Source: CAMLJR01 sp964500675
GTDB taxonomy: Bacteria; Pseudomonadota; Gammaproteobacteria; Pseudomonadales; CAMLJR01
Length of the DNA: 64,000 nucleotides
Assembly (NCBI GenBank): GCA_964500675.1
Contig: CAZCNY010000001.1
Location: 310,001 to 374,000 of the forward strand
Reading direction: 5' to 3'
A program made the position numbers and the translations under genes. Every line of letters begins with the position of its first letter. The stretch's first letter is position 1. Positions 45,620-54,759 of this stretch are shown here, one piece after another. The notes under the pieces were generated by a model, which had not been told where the DNA came from, searched no databases, and saw only the letters and a program-made list of their open reading frames with translations.

Positions 45620-45684
45620 ATTCAAACAACTTATTCAAACAACTTATTCAAATAATTTATTCAAACAATTTATTCAAACAACTT
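45620..45684. repeat. 13-bp tandem repeat, five copies
   Basis: The unit ATTCAAACAACTT starts at 45620, 45633, 45646, 45659 and 45672. Copies 1, 2 and 5 are identical; copy 3 differs at three bases and copy 4 at one. It lies 43 bp upstream of the second P450 start, between that gene and the operator-like palindrome at 45698. Confidence 0.92.
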
Positions 45685-45697
45685 ACCCAGACAACCA

Positions 45698-45713
45698 ACT
45701 TTGCATTGCAAAG
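45698..45713. promoter_or_regulatory. operator-like palindrome ACTTTGCATTGCAAAG
   Basis: CTTTGC and GCAAAG are perfect inverted arms around ATT. The 16-mer matches the site at 46739 in 14 of 16 positions. It lies about 120 bp upstream of the second P450 gene and just past the regulator stop. It is the likely binding site of the winged-helix regulator encoded at 45732. Confidence 0.6.
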
Positions 45714-45731
45714 CGAGAAAGCAAAAAATAT

Positions 45732-46100
45732 TCACGTCGATAAAAGTGCGCGGCGCACCAAACGGGTATCGCCCTTACTCATCGATGCCGCTTTGCGCAA
45801 TACATCCTCCAGCTCGTTGAGATAAGCAAGAAATCGAGTGCGCCCTCCCTTCGTCAAACGACAATGCGTGCGCGGACGCTTACCATCAAAACCCTTTTCA
45901 ATGCCGATATAACCCGCCTCCTCCAAGACCTGGAGATGACGGCTCAGATTGCCATCGGTAAGCGCGCAAAGTTGTTTCAGATCGCTGAAGGTAAGTCCAT
46001 CGGCATGACCGATCAGCGAAGTGACAATGCCCAAGCGCGCCTTTTCGTGAAAGATGCGATCCAGGCCGTCATAGGCAAACGGAGCTTTCGACTTACTCAT
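45732..46100 (-). CDS. winged-helix transcriptional regulator (ArsR/MarR-like, HTH_34 type)
   Basis: A 122-residue winged-helix regulator. The recognition helix region is FSDLKQLCALTDGNLSRHLQVLEEAGYI, and the wing has KRPRTHCRLTKGGRTRFLAYL. The start overlaps the stop of the membrane-protein gene (ATGA), so the two are co-translated; GGAGAG lies upstream. Such regulator/membrane-protein pairs are common in proteobacteria. Two near-identical palindromes flank this operon and suggest autoregulation plus control of the second P450. Confidence 0.88.
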   Translation of the reverse strand: MSKSKAPFAYDGLDRIFHEKARLGIVTSLIGHADGLTFSDLKQLCALTDGNLSRHLQVLEEAGYIGIEKGFDGKRPRTHCRLTKGGRTRFLAYLNELEDVLRKAASMSKGDTRLVRRALLST

Positions 46101-46720
46101 GAATACTGCTCTCCGTCACTCTTGCTGCCGCTACAGTCGCGACTCAGAATCGCCGCAACCATGATCTGCCCTGCGGCACATGGAACTCCCATCATCCAGG
46201 GTGAAAGCACTCCGCTGGCGCCCGCTAATCCCAACACAATACTTCCGCAGACGAAATACCACGCCGCCGCCCACGCCATGCCGCGCGGTAAACTGGAGAG
46301 CGCAGAAAAACCCAACACGCCAATCAATATCTGCCACACCCCGGGAATCAGCCAGGTACTGGCTGGCGAGAATCTGCAAATCGCCCATGCGATAACGCAC
46401 CCGGCCGCATAAAACGGCAGCGCTTTCTGCAACGCGATCTGGAGCATCGGCTGCGCCATCGCTCCGTGTAAGCGACGCGCTCTTGCGATGGCTTCAACCA
46501 CGGCGACTGCGGTGATAGCAGTAAGTACCGCCCCCCAGACGACAACATAATTGCGCTGCGCCAGCGCCGACGGAAACAGACGCTGAATGACGGCAACAAT
46601 AAGCACGAGAACAGCTGCAACGGCGTTGAGTCCGGGCGCAATGCCCAAAAAGCGGGTGCTCGCAGCAAGCTGCGCCCGAATGCTCGAAATCTGTGACAGC
46701 GCTATATCCACATCTCTCAT
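46097..46720 (-). CDS. six-segment membrane protein paired with the regulator
   Basis: A 207-residue integral membrane protein with about six hydrophobic helices, for example GLNAVAAVLVLIVAVIQ, VVVWGAVLTAITAVAVV and WILIGVLGF-like segments further on. The short N-terminal cytoplasmic helix (DVDIALSQISSIRAQLAAS) and the charged tail (RDCSGSKSDGEQ) suggest both ends face the same side. The function is unknown. It is first of a two-gene operon with the regulator; an operator-like palindrome lies 18 bp before its start. It may sense a membrane or hydrophobic signal and modulate the regulator (inference). Confidence 0.78.
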   Translation of the reverse strand: MRDVDIALSQISSIRAQLAASTRFLGIAPGLNAVAAVLVLIVAVIQRLFPSALAQRNYVVVWGAVLTAITAVAVVEAIARARRLHGAMAQPMLQIALQKALPFYAAGCVIAWAICRFSPASTWLIPGVWQILIGVLGFSALSSLPRGMAWAAAWYFVCGSIVLGLAGASGVLSPWMMGVPCAAGQIMVAAILSRDCSGSKSDGEQYS

Positions 46721-46738
46721 TATCGGAAACCCCCAACT

Positions 46739-46754
46739 ACTTTGTACTGCAAAG
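46739..46754. promoter_or_regulatory. operator-like palindrome ACTTTGTACTGCAAAG
   Basis: TACTTTG and CAAAGTA are perfect 7-bp inverted arms around TACTG (46738-46756). The core matches the site at 45698 in 14 of 16 positions. It lies directly upstream of the membrane-protein/regulator operon, where a repressor would block transcription. Confidence 0.6.
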
Positions 46755-46944
46755 TATATTGCGGGAACAAGCCTGGCAACTCAACCCTTTTGATACACGC
46801 ATCAAAATCAACGATGCTCGCCGAGCAATAGCGAAAGCATCGCTCTTAAAAAATCGGGCCGCCGGTTTACCGTAGAAAATGATCTCTAGAAACTCAGGTG
46901 CGACCCGATGATTTGCAGAAGCTTCGTCCGAGCACAATCGGAAC

Positions 46945-47763
46945 TCAAGCCAGTGACTCTTCACCAACCAGAGTGACGCGATGCATCAGCCGGCCGCTGC
47001 TCGGTGAGTAGTGCGCAGCGCGGTGCAGCGACACCGTGTTGTCCCAGATCAGCAGATCGCCGACTGTCCACTCGTGGCTGTAGTAGTATTCGTCGCGGGT
47101 TGCGAAGTCATCGAGGCGTTGCAGCAGCGCCCGGCCCTCTTCCAGATCCATGCCCTCGATATAGTCGGCGGACACTCCGGTCAGCAGTGACTTACGGCCA
47201 GATTTGTGGGTCCAGACCAGCGGGTGAACTTTGGGGGCATGCTTCTCCCAGTCTTTTTTCTGCTCTTCGGTGGCGTTCGGGTAGGTACGGCGCTGGGATG
47301 CGGCCATGGTATGAACCACCCTCAATTTTTGCAGCCGCGCCTGCTCATCGGCGGGCATATCCTGAAAGGCCCGATAGGTGTTGGCCACTTCCGTATTACC
47401 CTCGCGGGTTTTCGGCAGTTGACGCGCAGTGAGGATGGAGCCGCGAGAAGGCACATCGTCCATTGCGCCATCGATGTGCCATAACAGCGAGCCTTTCAGA
47501 TACTCCGCCGCCATGGGATTGGTTTTGGGGTCCAGCGAGATCTTAAAGATCGCCTGATTATTAAAGCTGACAAGTTCGCCCAGCGTTTTGGCGAACTGGA
47601 GTTGTTCGTCATCATTGAAATTGATGCCGCGAATAATCAACACGCCGCGCTCCTCAAGTAAATCGCGGATGCGAGCAGCGTATTTACCGTTCAGGAAGTC
47701 CTCGCGACTTGTCTGGAGTTCCGTGCCGACCTTGGGTTTCAGGTCAATCGTCTTCAGTGTCAT
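46945..47763 (-). CDS. TauD/TfdA-type Fe(II)/2-oxoglutarate dioxygenase
   Basis: A 272-residue non-heme iron dioxygenase. The iron triad is His96-x-Asp98 (LLWHIDGA) and His251 (AAHYSPSS); Arg262 (MHRVTL) is the 2-oxoglutarate-binding arginine. AGGGTG precedes the ATG. Family members hydroxylate a carbon next to a sulfonate, ether or carboxylate, releasing succinate and CO2. It is followed on the same strand by nothing until the membrane-protein gene 225 bp on, so it is probably monocistronic. The substrate is unknown. Confidence 0.92.
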   Translation of the reverse strand: MTLKTIDLKPKVGTELQTSREDFLNGKYAARIRDLLEERGVLIIRGINFNDDEQLQFAKTLGELVSFNNQAIFKISLDPKTNPMAAEYLKGSLLWHIDGAMDDVPSRGSILTARQLPKTREGNTEVANTYRAFQDMPADEQARLQKLRVVHTMAASQRRTYPNATEEQKKDWEKHAPKVHPLVWTHKSGRKSLLTGVSADYIEGMDLEEGRALLQRLDDFATRDEYYYSHEWTVGDLLIWDNTVSLHRAAHYSPSSGRLMHRVTLVGEESLA

Positions 47764-47905
47764 TGTGTCACCCTATGAGTAAAATATTCGTCGATAACTC
47801 GGGACCAATCTGGCCGAAGACACTATTGTAGTCGACTGATTCCCCATAAAGCATGATCGAACTTACCCAGGATGTTAGATCAAATCGAAACGCCTCCCGA
47901 TCATT

Positions 47906-49636
47906 TCAAGCAGAAACTTCAACCCCCAAACGCTGACACGCGAGCTTACGCAGATCGCCCGCCTTCACTTTTTCATTGCCGGTCAATGGATATTCCTGCT
48001 CGGTGAACACCAACACCTCGCGCGGCACTTTGTAGCTGGCAAGACGCTCTTTCAGATAAGCGAGCAGTTCGTCTTTGTCGATGTTCGCGCCGTCGATCGG
48101 CACCACGCATGCCACCACCATTTCGCTTAATGTAGCGTGCGGCACGCCGACGGTTTGTGTGCGCCGAACGCCGGGGAACGCCGCGATCGCCGTATCGATT
48201 TCGGTGGGCGAAACATTCGCGCCGCCGGTTTTGATGATGTCGTTGAGGCGGCCTTCCCAGAAGAGATGGCCGACCTCATCGATGTAGCCGCCATCGCCCG
48301 TGTGATAAAAACCATCCTCGTCGAAAATCTCTTCCGGTGCTTTACCGAGATAGCCCTTCATCAAGGTTGGACCTTTGATGCAGACCTCGCCGCGCTCGCC
48401 CATCGGCACAAGCTCACCGCTCTGCGGATCGACGACTTTGATGATATTGCCGGGCAATACCTTGCCGAAAATATGTGGGTTTTTATTTTCTGGATCGCCA
48501 GTAACGAAGGACGACAATATCGCCATCGTTTCCGTGGTGCCGAAAGCATTCGGCATTTCCCAATCGGTTTTTACCGTCGGATGTTGCATGAGAATTTCAC
48601 CTTTGGTGAACTCGCGCAAACTGCTCAGATCGGCGTTATCCCAATGCGGTGAAGATTGCATGCGCGCCCATTGATGCGGCCGCCCATTCAGCAACGTCAC
48701 CCGCTCGGACTCGATCAATTTCAGCGCCTCATCCGCATCGAACAGCGGCTGCATGATGATGGCGCCGCCGGTCGACAGCGCCGTACCTAAAATAATCACG
48801 ACGGGACCGGACCAGAAAAAGCCGTTGCCGGTCCAACTGCGCGCGGGCCCTTTGAGCCCCCACAGACGCGGAAAACGCCAGAACTGAATCGTGAACGAGC
48901 GCTGCGCATGCAGAATCCCTTTCGGCAAATTGGTGGTGCCGGATGAGAAAAACAGCGCACCGTCATCGGTCGGATGCACCAGCGCCGATCGCGCCTCGAC
49001 GATATCGTTAGATATTTTTCCACCATTTTGCAAAAATGCATTCCACGTTTCGATAGAGCTAACTTGCCCAGGATCGAGTTCGGGCTCGCCCAGCAAAGTG
49101 ACGCCGTCGAGACAAATCAGGCGCGTCAAATACGGGAATTTCTCTGAGAAAATTTCGCCCGCTGCCGCATTGAGAATGCGCGGCTCCAGCTCGGCAAGAA
49201 TCGCGACAAAATCTTTTTTCAACACGCGATCTTCGAACAGCAGCATCGAAACGCCGGATACACTGAGCAAATAATTGAGTTCAGTTGGCGTAGAAAAGGT
49301 GCTGAGCACCACAGCCACCCCACCCGCCATTGCCGTGCCAAACAAGGCGCTTAAATATTCTGGGCGATTGGTCATCAGAATGCCGACGCGCGTGCCGCGG
49401 GTGACGCCCTTGGCGATTAGCGCCTTGGCAACGTCAACCGAACGATTCCACAAATCGCGATAACTCCAGCGCTCAACCGCACCACCTTTATGCATCACTA
49501 CCGCTTCATTGTCGGCATAACGCTCGGTGACTTCGCGTAAATAACCAGGAAGCGACAAAGCGCCAATTCCGGGCTCTTCGCTGAGTGGAATTGCATGAAC
49601 TAAAGATAATTGTTTTGAATCGGCTGCTGTGCCCAT
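47906..49636 (-). CDS. acyl-CoA synthetase (AMP-binding)
   Basis: A 576-residue adenylate-forming ligase. The P-loop is LFFSSGTTNLPKGILH, followed by MPNAFGTTETMAI, the hinge YHTGDGGYIDEVG with FWEGRLNDIIKTGGANVSP, and a C-terminal catalytic lysine expected in YPLTGNEKVKAGDLR. It would activate a free acid for degradation. It is separated from the upstream dehydratase gene by a strong terminator, so it has its own promoter. Confidence 0.9.
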   Translation of the reverse strand: MGTAADSKQLSLVHAIPLSEEPGIGALSLPGYLREVTERYADNEAVVMHKGGAVERWSYRDLWNRSVDVAKALIAKGVTRGTRVGILMTNRPEYLSALFGTAMAGGVAVVLSTFSTPTELNYLLSVSGVSMLLFEDRVLKKDFVAILAELEPRILNAAAGEIFSEKFPYLTRLICLDGVTLLGEPELDPGQVSSIETWNAFLQNGGKISNDIVEARSALVHPTDDGALFFSSGTTNLPKGILHAQRSFTIQFWRFPRLWGLKGPARSWTGNGFFWSGPVVIILGTALSTGGAIIMQPLFDADEALKLIESERVTLLNGRPHQWARMQSSPHWDNADLSSLREFTKGEILMQHPTVKTDWEMPNAFGTTETMAILSSFVTGDPENKNPHIFGKVLPGNIIKVVDPQSGELVPMGERGEVCIKGPTLMKGYLGKAPEEIFDEDGFYHTGDGGYIDEVGHLFWEGRLNDIIKTGGANVSPTEIDTAIAAFPGVRRTQTVGVPHATLSEMVVACVVPIDGANIDKDELLAYLKERLASYKVPREVLVFTEQEYPLTGNEKVKAGDLRKLACQRLGVEVSA

Positions 49637-49661
49637 GGCTCAATAGGCTCCTATCTAAATT

Positions 49662-49689
49662 AAAAAGGCCTGAAAAACAGGCCTTTTTT
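49662..49689 (-). terminator. intrinsic terminator of the acuI-dehydratase operon
   Basis: AAAAAGGCCTG and CAGGCCTTTTT form a perfect 11-bp stem around an A-rich loop. The minus strand continues as TTTTTAA. It lies 53 bp beyond the dehydratase stop. Confidence 0.9.
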
Positions 49690-49741
49690 GTACATTCTTA
49701 TTCTAACGAATCCACTTAGTCGCAAGTCCTGCCGGTGCCGG

Positions 49742-50932
49742 TCAGTAAGGAAGCTCAACTTCTGCCTTGCCTTTGAGAATGACCTCGCCGTTCTGTGTGG
49801 TCATCGTCACTTGCACCTGCACGATCGGGCAACCGAACGGCGAGCGATCGATCTTGTCGATCACCTCTCCGTCGATGTAAGTGATATCGCCTTCGAAAGC
49901 CGGACTGCGGAACTGGGTATTCGAGTGCCAGATGAAACCATTGTGGCCGGCCCAGTACGCGATGTAATCGACATGCCAGGCATTCATCGACGCGCCGTAG
50001 CCGTACATGCCGCCCATGCCGATATTCGAGGCTTTTTCGAGATTGACGTGACCGCTCGATGGGCCGTAGTAAAGACCGTCGCCCTGGCGCGGATCGATCC
50101 TGCGCGCGTCGTGGTCGTAGGTCATATCCTTCGCGAAACCCGCGTCTTCTTTCGCCGGATCGTAAGCGCCTTCAGGAATATTCCAGCGCCAGGTGCCCCA
50201 GATGTTCTGGCGGTAAGCTCGGTATTCGGTGACGAACGTTGTGATCGTATGCGGGCCGATCACGCGGCGCGGCAATTTATCGCCGACCTTCACATCGCAG
50301 TAAGCAGGAGATTTACCTTCGCGGTTCGACATAATCCAGTCGAAACGAATTTTTTGAATCTCAGCGAGCTCCTCTTTGCTCCAGCGACGCGGCGAAGCTT
50401 TTTCTTTGCCATAAACAGCGCGTTTATTCGCTTCATCGCGCAGATAGCGAATCGCGGTTGCGCGTTCGCGAGCCACCAGCACGCCATCTTGATTGCGATG
50501 CGCGGTATCACCGCGCGTGAATACAGTCGGCCCTGCAAAGCTGGTGTCTTTCACGTCGTAACCGTCGAAACGGCGCTTCTGAAACAACTTGTCGCCTGGA
50601 CGGATAGGAGCGCCATAGAACCACCACTCTTCACCGCCGAAAATCAAATGTGAGCCGGGAATATTGCCGACGCAGGCGGGATGGCAGCCGTGACCATAAT
50701 CCATGGCGACGGCAAACGATTGCGGCGCAACGATGCCGCCGAATTTGGATTTCTGCGCGAATTCCTGATCCCAGTGAATCGGATTCGCGTAGTCCATCGC
50801 CATCACCCAGCGACGGATATCCGTGGCATTGCAAGGGTCCCACAACTCGGCGAAGACGACCGGCTTGCCGACCCATTTGTCGAGATCGCTCAGATCGAGC
50901 TTCGCTGCACTTGCGTTTACGTCACCAGACAT
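49742..50932 (-). CDS. double-hotdog FAS1-like/MaoC-type dehydratase (paralogue A)
   Basis: A 396-residue protein of two hotdog domains, with an FAS1-like dehydratase N-terminal half. Marker segments are VAPQSFAVAMDYGHG, SHLIFGGEEWWFYGAPIRPGD and YGYGASMNAWHVDYIAYWAGH. It resembles the protein at 61869 throughout, including the IFGG(D/E)EWWFYG and YGYGASM motifs. These proteins hydrate enoyl-CoA or dehydrate hydroxyacyl-CoA esters; bulky MaoC hydratases act on steroid side chains. GAGGTAA precedes the ATG. It is co-transcribed with the AcuI-like reductase 88 bp upstream. Confidence 0.85.
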   Translation of the reverse strand: MSGDVNASAAKLDLSDLDKWVGKPVVFAELWDPCNATDIRRWVMAMDYANPIHWDQEFAQKSKFGGIVAPQSFAVAMDYGHGCHPACVGNIPGSHLIFGGEEWWFYGAPIRPGDKLFQKRRFDGYDVKDTSFAGPTVFTRGDTAHRNQDGVLVARERATAIRYLRDEANKRAVYGKEKASPRRWSKEELAEIQKIRFDWIMSNREGKSPAYCDVKVGDKLPRRVIGPHTITTFVTEYRAYRQNIWGTWRWNIPEGAYDPAKEDAGFAKDMTYDHDARRIDPRQGDGLYYGPSSGHVNLEKASNIGMGGMYGYGASMNAWHVDYIAYWAGHNGFIWHSNTQFRSPAFEGDITYIDGEVIDKIDRSPFGCPIVQVQVTMTTQNGEVILKGKAEVELPY

Positions 50933-51020
50933 TTGCTTACCTCACGTCGTTATGAATTATTAACCCGACATCTTTGATATCGGGTTACTTCGGCTCGCAA
51001 GTCTGATGGACGTCTGTGAC

Positions 51021-52004
51021 TTACTTGTTGACGTCGACCACGAAGCGGCCACGAACTGTGCCTTCCATCAAACCGCCAGCGGCTTTGATGGATTCGCCAA
51101 GACCGATATCGGTGGCGATCAACTCAAGCGCTTTCACATCGAGATCGCGCGCCAAGCGCTGCCACGCTGGAAGACGACGCGCGATCGGCGCCATTACCGA
51201 ATCGATACCGAGCAGCGAGACGCCGCGCAGAATGAACGGCGCCACCGACGCCGGGAAATCCATGCCTTGCGCCAAACCGCACGCTGCGACAACGCCGCAA
51301 TATTTGGTCTGTGCACAAGCGTTAGCGAGTGTGAAGCTGCCGACCGAGTCGATCACGCCAGCCCAGCGCTCTTTCTGCATCGGCTTGCCCGCTGCGGAAA
51401 GTTCATTGCGGTCGATGATCGAAGTCGCTCCGAGTTGTTTCAGATAATCAGCTTCAGAGGCTTTACCGGACGAAGCGACCACGTTGAAGCCCGCTTTCGC
51501 CAACAGCGCAATCGCCACGCTGCCGACACCGCCGGTTGCGCCCGTTACTAAAATTTCGCCCTGCTCAGGTTTAACGCCGTGCGATACCAGCGCTTCGACA
51601 CACAGCGCGGCGGTGTAGCCCGCAGTGCCGATCGCCATGGCCTGGCGCGCGGTGAATTCTTTCGGCAACGGCACCAGCCAATCGCCCTTGAGACGCGCTT
51701 TCTGCGCTAGACCGCCCCAATGCGTTTCGCCGACGCCCCAGCCGTTGAGCACAACGCGGTCGCCGACTTTCCATTTCGGATGGCTGCTCTCTGCGACAGT
51801 GCCGGCCAAGTCGATACCCGGCACCATCGGCCACTTCCGCACCACCGGCGATTTGCCCGTGATGGCGAGACCATCCTTGTAATTGAGGGTCGAGTATTCG
51901 ACGTTGATCGTGACGTCGCCCTCGGGAAGTTGCGATTCGTCGAGCTGAGTGAGCTCAACGGTTTGACCAGATTCGTTTTTGGAAATCAGCACTGCAGAGA
52001 ACAT
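51021..52004 (-). CDS. acuI: AcuI/YhdH-type NADPH quinone oxidoreductase (acryloyl-CoA reductase family)
   Basis: A 327-residue zinc-free medium-chain reductase. STLNYKDGLAITGKSPVVRK and PGIDLAGTV open the GroES-like domain, LVTGATGGVGSVAIALLAK is the NADPH loop, and VAACGLAQGMDFPASVAPFILRG is typical of YhdH/AcuI. AcuI reduces acryloyl-CoA to propionyl-CoA, removing a toxic electrophile. Next to an enoyl hydratase it could clear acrylate-type side products or reduce a pathway enoyl-CoA. A GACCGGTC palindrome lies 80 bp upstream. Confidence 0.9.
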   Translation of the reverse strand: MFSAVLISKNESGQTVELTQLDESQLPEGDVTINVEYSTLNYKDGLAITGKSPVVRKWPMVPGIDLAGTVAESSHPKWKVGDRVVLNGWGVGETHWGGLAQKARLKGDWLVPLPKEFTARQAMAIGTAGYTAALCVEALVSHGVKPEQGEILVTGATGGVGSVAIALLAKAGFNVVASSGKASEADYLKQLGATSIIDRNELSAAGKPMQKERWAGVIDSVGSFTLANACAQTKYCGVVAACGLAQGMDFPASVAPFILRGVSLLGIDSVMAPIARRLPAWQRLARDLDVKALELIATDIGLGESIKAAGGLMEGTVRGRFVVDVNK

Positions 52005-52512
52005 GAGGCACCTGCCATCGAGTTAGTTGGTTGAGTGGTATGGATTCGAGCTCGCCCGACCAACAGACCGGCGGAAGTATATCGACCGGTCAGTTAATCT
52101 TGCCTCGCATTTTATGCCAGTCTTTGAACATCTTGCGCAAAAACTGCATTTTAAGGCCTGAATAAAAAGCGGAAAAGCTCGGTTGCGCTTCGCAATAGAC
52201 TTGAATTCGATCGATTGTATCCGATCAGACACCCTTAACTTATGGTCACTTTTCTTTGCACTGCGGAGTTCGACGCATGGCTGAAAGCCCCGCGTGATCC
52301 GATAGGGAAGCCTCGCATCATCGCAAGGATTCGCTCAGAGGAATTAAGCAGCTTTGACGATTGCTCCCAACGCGAAGCCACAGTGTGACGCCGTACTAAA
52401 ACTGGCGAGCGCGGTCGGCGTTGAATTGCATGCACAACCTGCGGCGTGACAGACGGCTTAGGTCAAAGGTGTGAATTCGGTGGTGACTTTGACAGGAGCA
52501 CGTAATCAGGCG
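52005..52512. other. 508-bp region without a convincing gene
   Basis: This lies between the acuI start and the AraC stop. Both strands carry short ORFs up to 69 codons, but their composition (many Arg/Ser/Cys) is that of random reading. It contains a GACCGGTC palindrome near the acuI promoter and CTTTGCACTGC at about 52254, half of the operator motif described at 45698. It could be a decayed gene, but no family trace is visible. Confidence 0.5.
52084..52091. promoter_or_regulatory. GACCGGTC palindrome upstream of acuI
   Basis: GACCGGTC is a perfect palindrome, with another GACCGG at 52066. GACC/GGTC arms are common in TetR-family operators controlling reductases for reactive electrophiles. 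It lies 80 bp before the acuI start. Confidence 0.35.
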
Positions 52513-53439
52513 TCACCCCCCCTTCGCGCGCACTTCGCTGCGATATTCGCTCGGGGTTTTGCCCGTCATGCGGCGAAATGCCGTGGCGAAATAGGCGGGG
52601 CTGCGAAAACCGAGTTTTGCCGATATGTCTTTCGAGTGGATCTGATCCTCGGCGAGCAGACGCTTGGCTACGTTCAACCGCTCCTCGGCAATATATTTAT
52701 GGATCTGCCAGCCGGTCGAGGCTTTGAACGTACGCATCAAATGACTTTGACTGATGCCACAAATATCCGCGAGTTCGCTCAAGTTCGGATACCCCATTTC
52801 CAACGACGCCTGTATGCGCTCTTGAATGCGGCGCAACTGCCAGGGCGCTAACGCCAGACTCGCACCGTATTTTGAATTCTTTCTTGCCAGTTGCTGCGCA
52901 TGGCGGGCCAGCTCGACGATCAGCATCGTGCATGCCGCTTCGATCACAAGGTCGCGGGCGAAACCCGGTTGAACCAGTTCGGCATAAATTTCCTGCATCA
53001 AGATTTCGATGCGTTTGTTCTTGATCGAAACGAGCGATGCGATGAGTTCGTTCCATTGTTCCAGCGCGATGCCCGTCGTGCGCTCGAAAAAATCCTTCTT
53101 GAAAATGCAATTGAGCACCCGAAACGGCGCTTCCACTGGAAACAAACGCACGGGACATCCCGGCGGCAAAAATCCTACCGAGCGCACGCGCGGAAATGCC
53201 TCGCGCGCGGCGATATCGCCGATGCGCAACGGGGAATGATTTTCCGACAGCCGCTGGCACAGGAAATAATCGGAATGCGCTGGTCGTGTTTCTCCGGCAG
53301 GTCCCCACTCGACGGTGGCGAGTTGCACCGTGACATTGGCAAAACTGACTTCTTTCTCGATATGGTGTTCCATGAGATTGGGTTGCGGGCAGCCCGCACC
53401 CACTTGGCTCCTGACGATCTGAATTGGCGGTGGAACCAT
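52513..53439 (-). CDS. AraC-family transcriptional regulator
   Basis: A 308-residue AraC/XylS regulator. The C-terminal DNA-binding domain has two helix-turn-helix units: LSELADICGISQSHLMRTFK and SKDISAKLGFRSPAYFATAF, the second followed by RRMTGKTPSEYR. The N-terminal half is a sensor domain with no clear ligand motif. It is last in the oxygenase operon, 46 bp behind the third P450, so it is likely an autoregulated activator of that operon. Confidence 0.9.
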   Translation of the reverse strand: MVPPPIQIVRSQVGAGCPQPNLMEHHIEKEVSFANVTVQLATVEWGPAGETRPAHSDYFLCQRLSENHSPLRIGDIAAREAFPRVRSVGFLPPGCPVRLFPVEAPFRVLNCIFKKDFFERTTGIALEQWNELIASLVSIKNKRIEILMQEIYAELVQPGFARDLVIEAACTMLIVELARHAQQLARKNSKYGASLALAPWQLRRIQERIQASLEMGYPNLSELADICGISQSHLMRTFKASTGWQIHKYIAEERLNVAKRLLAEDQIHSKDISAKLGFRSPAYFATAFRRMTGKTPSEYRSEVRAKGG

Positions 53440-53485
53440 AGCAAATCGTCCGGCTGAATCAAAGCGGCTTGCGTTGATCTGAGTT

Positions 53486-54712
53486 TTAACATTTGGGGCT
53501 GATCGCCATACGCACGGGGAAATGTTTATAGCCTCCTACCGCGACGGCATAGAGTCGTTCCGGTTCGCCGGCGATTTCGATCGTTTCGACGCGTCGCAGA
53601 AATTGCTCGAACATCACTTTCAATTCGAGTCGCGCCAGATGCATACCCAGACACGCATGAGGCCCGGTGCCAAACGCGAGATGGCGGTTCGGAGTTCGCT
53701 CAATGTCGAAGGAGTCTGGATTTTCGAAAATTTCGGAATCGCGATTGGCCGACGGATAAAACATCACCAGGTGTTCGCCCGCGCGAATTTTTTTGCCGCC
53801 TATTTCAATATCGCGATTCGGAGTCCGCACGAAGTGAATCGCCGGCGATACGTAACGCAATATTTCTTCGATCGCTCGCGGCAATAATTCCGGATTCGCT
53901 TTCAGTTTCACCCATTGCCCGGGATGCTGCATGAGCGCGTGCACGCCCATGCCGAAAGTGCTTTGCGTCGTTTCGTGCCCCGCCGTCATGAGGATGATGG
54001 CCCACGAGTAGAGTTCAGTATCGCCCATCGGCTCGCCATTGAAACGCGCGTTGACCAACGCCGTTGGCAAATCGTCCTGCGGATGTTGGCGCCGATCTTC
54101 GAATACCTCCGTGTACAGCTGACACATCTGGCCGACGGCCTGCATCGTGGTTTGCAGTACGCTCTGATCTTTAGAAACTCGCGGGTCGTTCGCGTTGATG
54201 ATTTGATTGGTCCACTCGATGACGCTCGACCACGCGGCGCGCGGTAAACGCAAAAACGCCGATATCACCGCTGTGGGCACGAGGTTGGCGACATCGTCCT
54301 GCAGATCGATAATTTCGCCGTTGCGCGCCATGGCTTTATCAAACGCTTCGGTGACGATTTCCTCGGCGTAACGCCGCACCCACTCGATATTTTTCGGCAT
54401 GAAATACGACTGCGCAAGCGCGCGATGAACGCCATGATCGGGCGGGTCCATTATCACGATCATGCGCAAGCCGTTCTGGTCGCCGCCGGTAATGGTCGAT
54501 TTCGGCGAGTTCTTGAAAACTTCCGTGTTGCGTTCGATGTCGACGATATCCTGATAGCGCGTCACCACCCAAAACGAATCCGCGTCTGCGCGCTCGATAC
54601 AGTGGATGGGATCTTCGCGGCGCAGTTTTTCCCAAATCTGCCACGGATGGCCGTGCTGGTAGTAGCTGGCGGGATCCAGCAGCGCGAGTTCTTCTTCCCG
54701 AGTAATCGTCAT
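53486..54712 (-). CDS. cytochrome P450 (third; CYP125/142-like features)
   Basis: A 408-residue P450 from the ATG at 54712, which has GAGG six bases upstream; the Met five codons earlier has none. Heme-ligand Cys354 lies in FGTGPHACLGMHLARLEL, the I-helix site is MTAGHETTQST, and EEILRYVSP holds the ExxR pair. The tail AVGGYKHFPVRM resembles the GIKHxPV end of CYP124/125/142 steroid-side-chain P450s. It is 47 bp behind the Rieske gene, so two oxygenases are made together. Confidence 0.92.
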   Translation of the reverse strand: MTITREEELALLDPASYYQHGHPWQIWEKLRREDPIHCIERADADSFWVVTRYQDIVDIERNTEVFKNSPKSTITGGDQNGLRMIVIMDPPDHGVHRALAQSYFMPKNIEWVRRYAEEIVTEAFDKAMARNGEIIDLQDDVANLVPTAVISAFLRLPRAAWSSVIEWTNQIINANDPRVSKDQSVLQTTMQAVGQMCQLYTEVFEDRRQHPQDDLPTALVNARFNGEPMGDTELYSWAIILMTAGHETTQSTFGMGVHALMQHPGQWVKLKANPELLPRAIEEILRYVSPAIHFVRTPNRDIEIGGKKIRAGEHLVMFYPSANRDSEIFENPDSFDIERTPNRHLAFGTGPHACLGMHLARLELKVMFEQFLRRVETIEIAGEPERLYAVAVGGYKHFPVRMAISPKC

Positions 54713-54759
54713 ACCCTGCCTCGTCATTATTTAATGCAATGTTCGATAGATGCTCGCGA

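Noticed and set aside
52250..52268. Third copy of the ACTTTG...CAAAG operator near acuI
   Set aside because: Only the left half (CTTTGCACTGC) matches; the right arm is GGAG, so symmetry is lost.
52235..52435. 66-codon minus ORF in the gap between acuI and AraC
   Set aside because: Arg/Ser-rich random composition, no ribosome site, no recognisable family.
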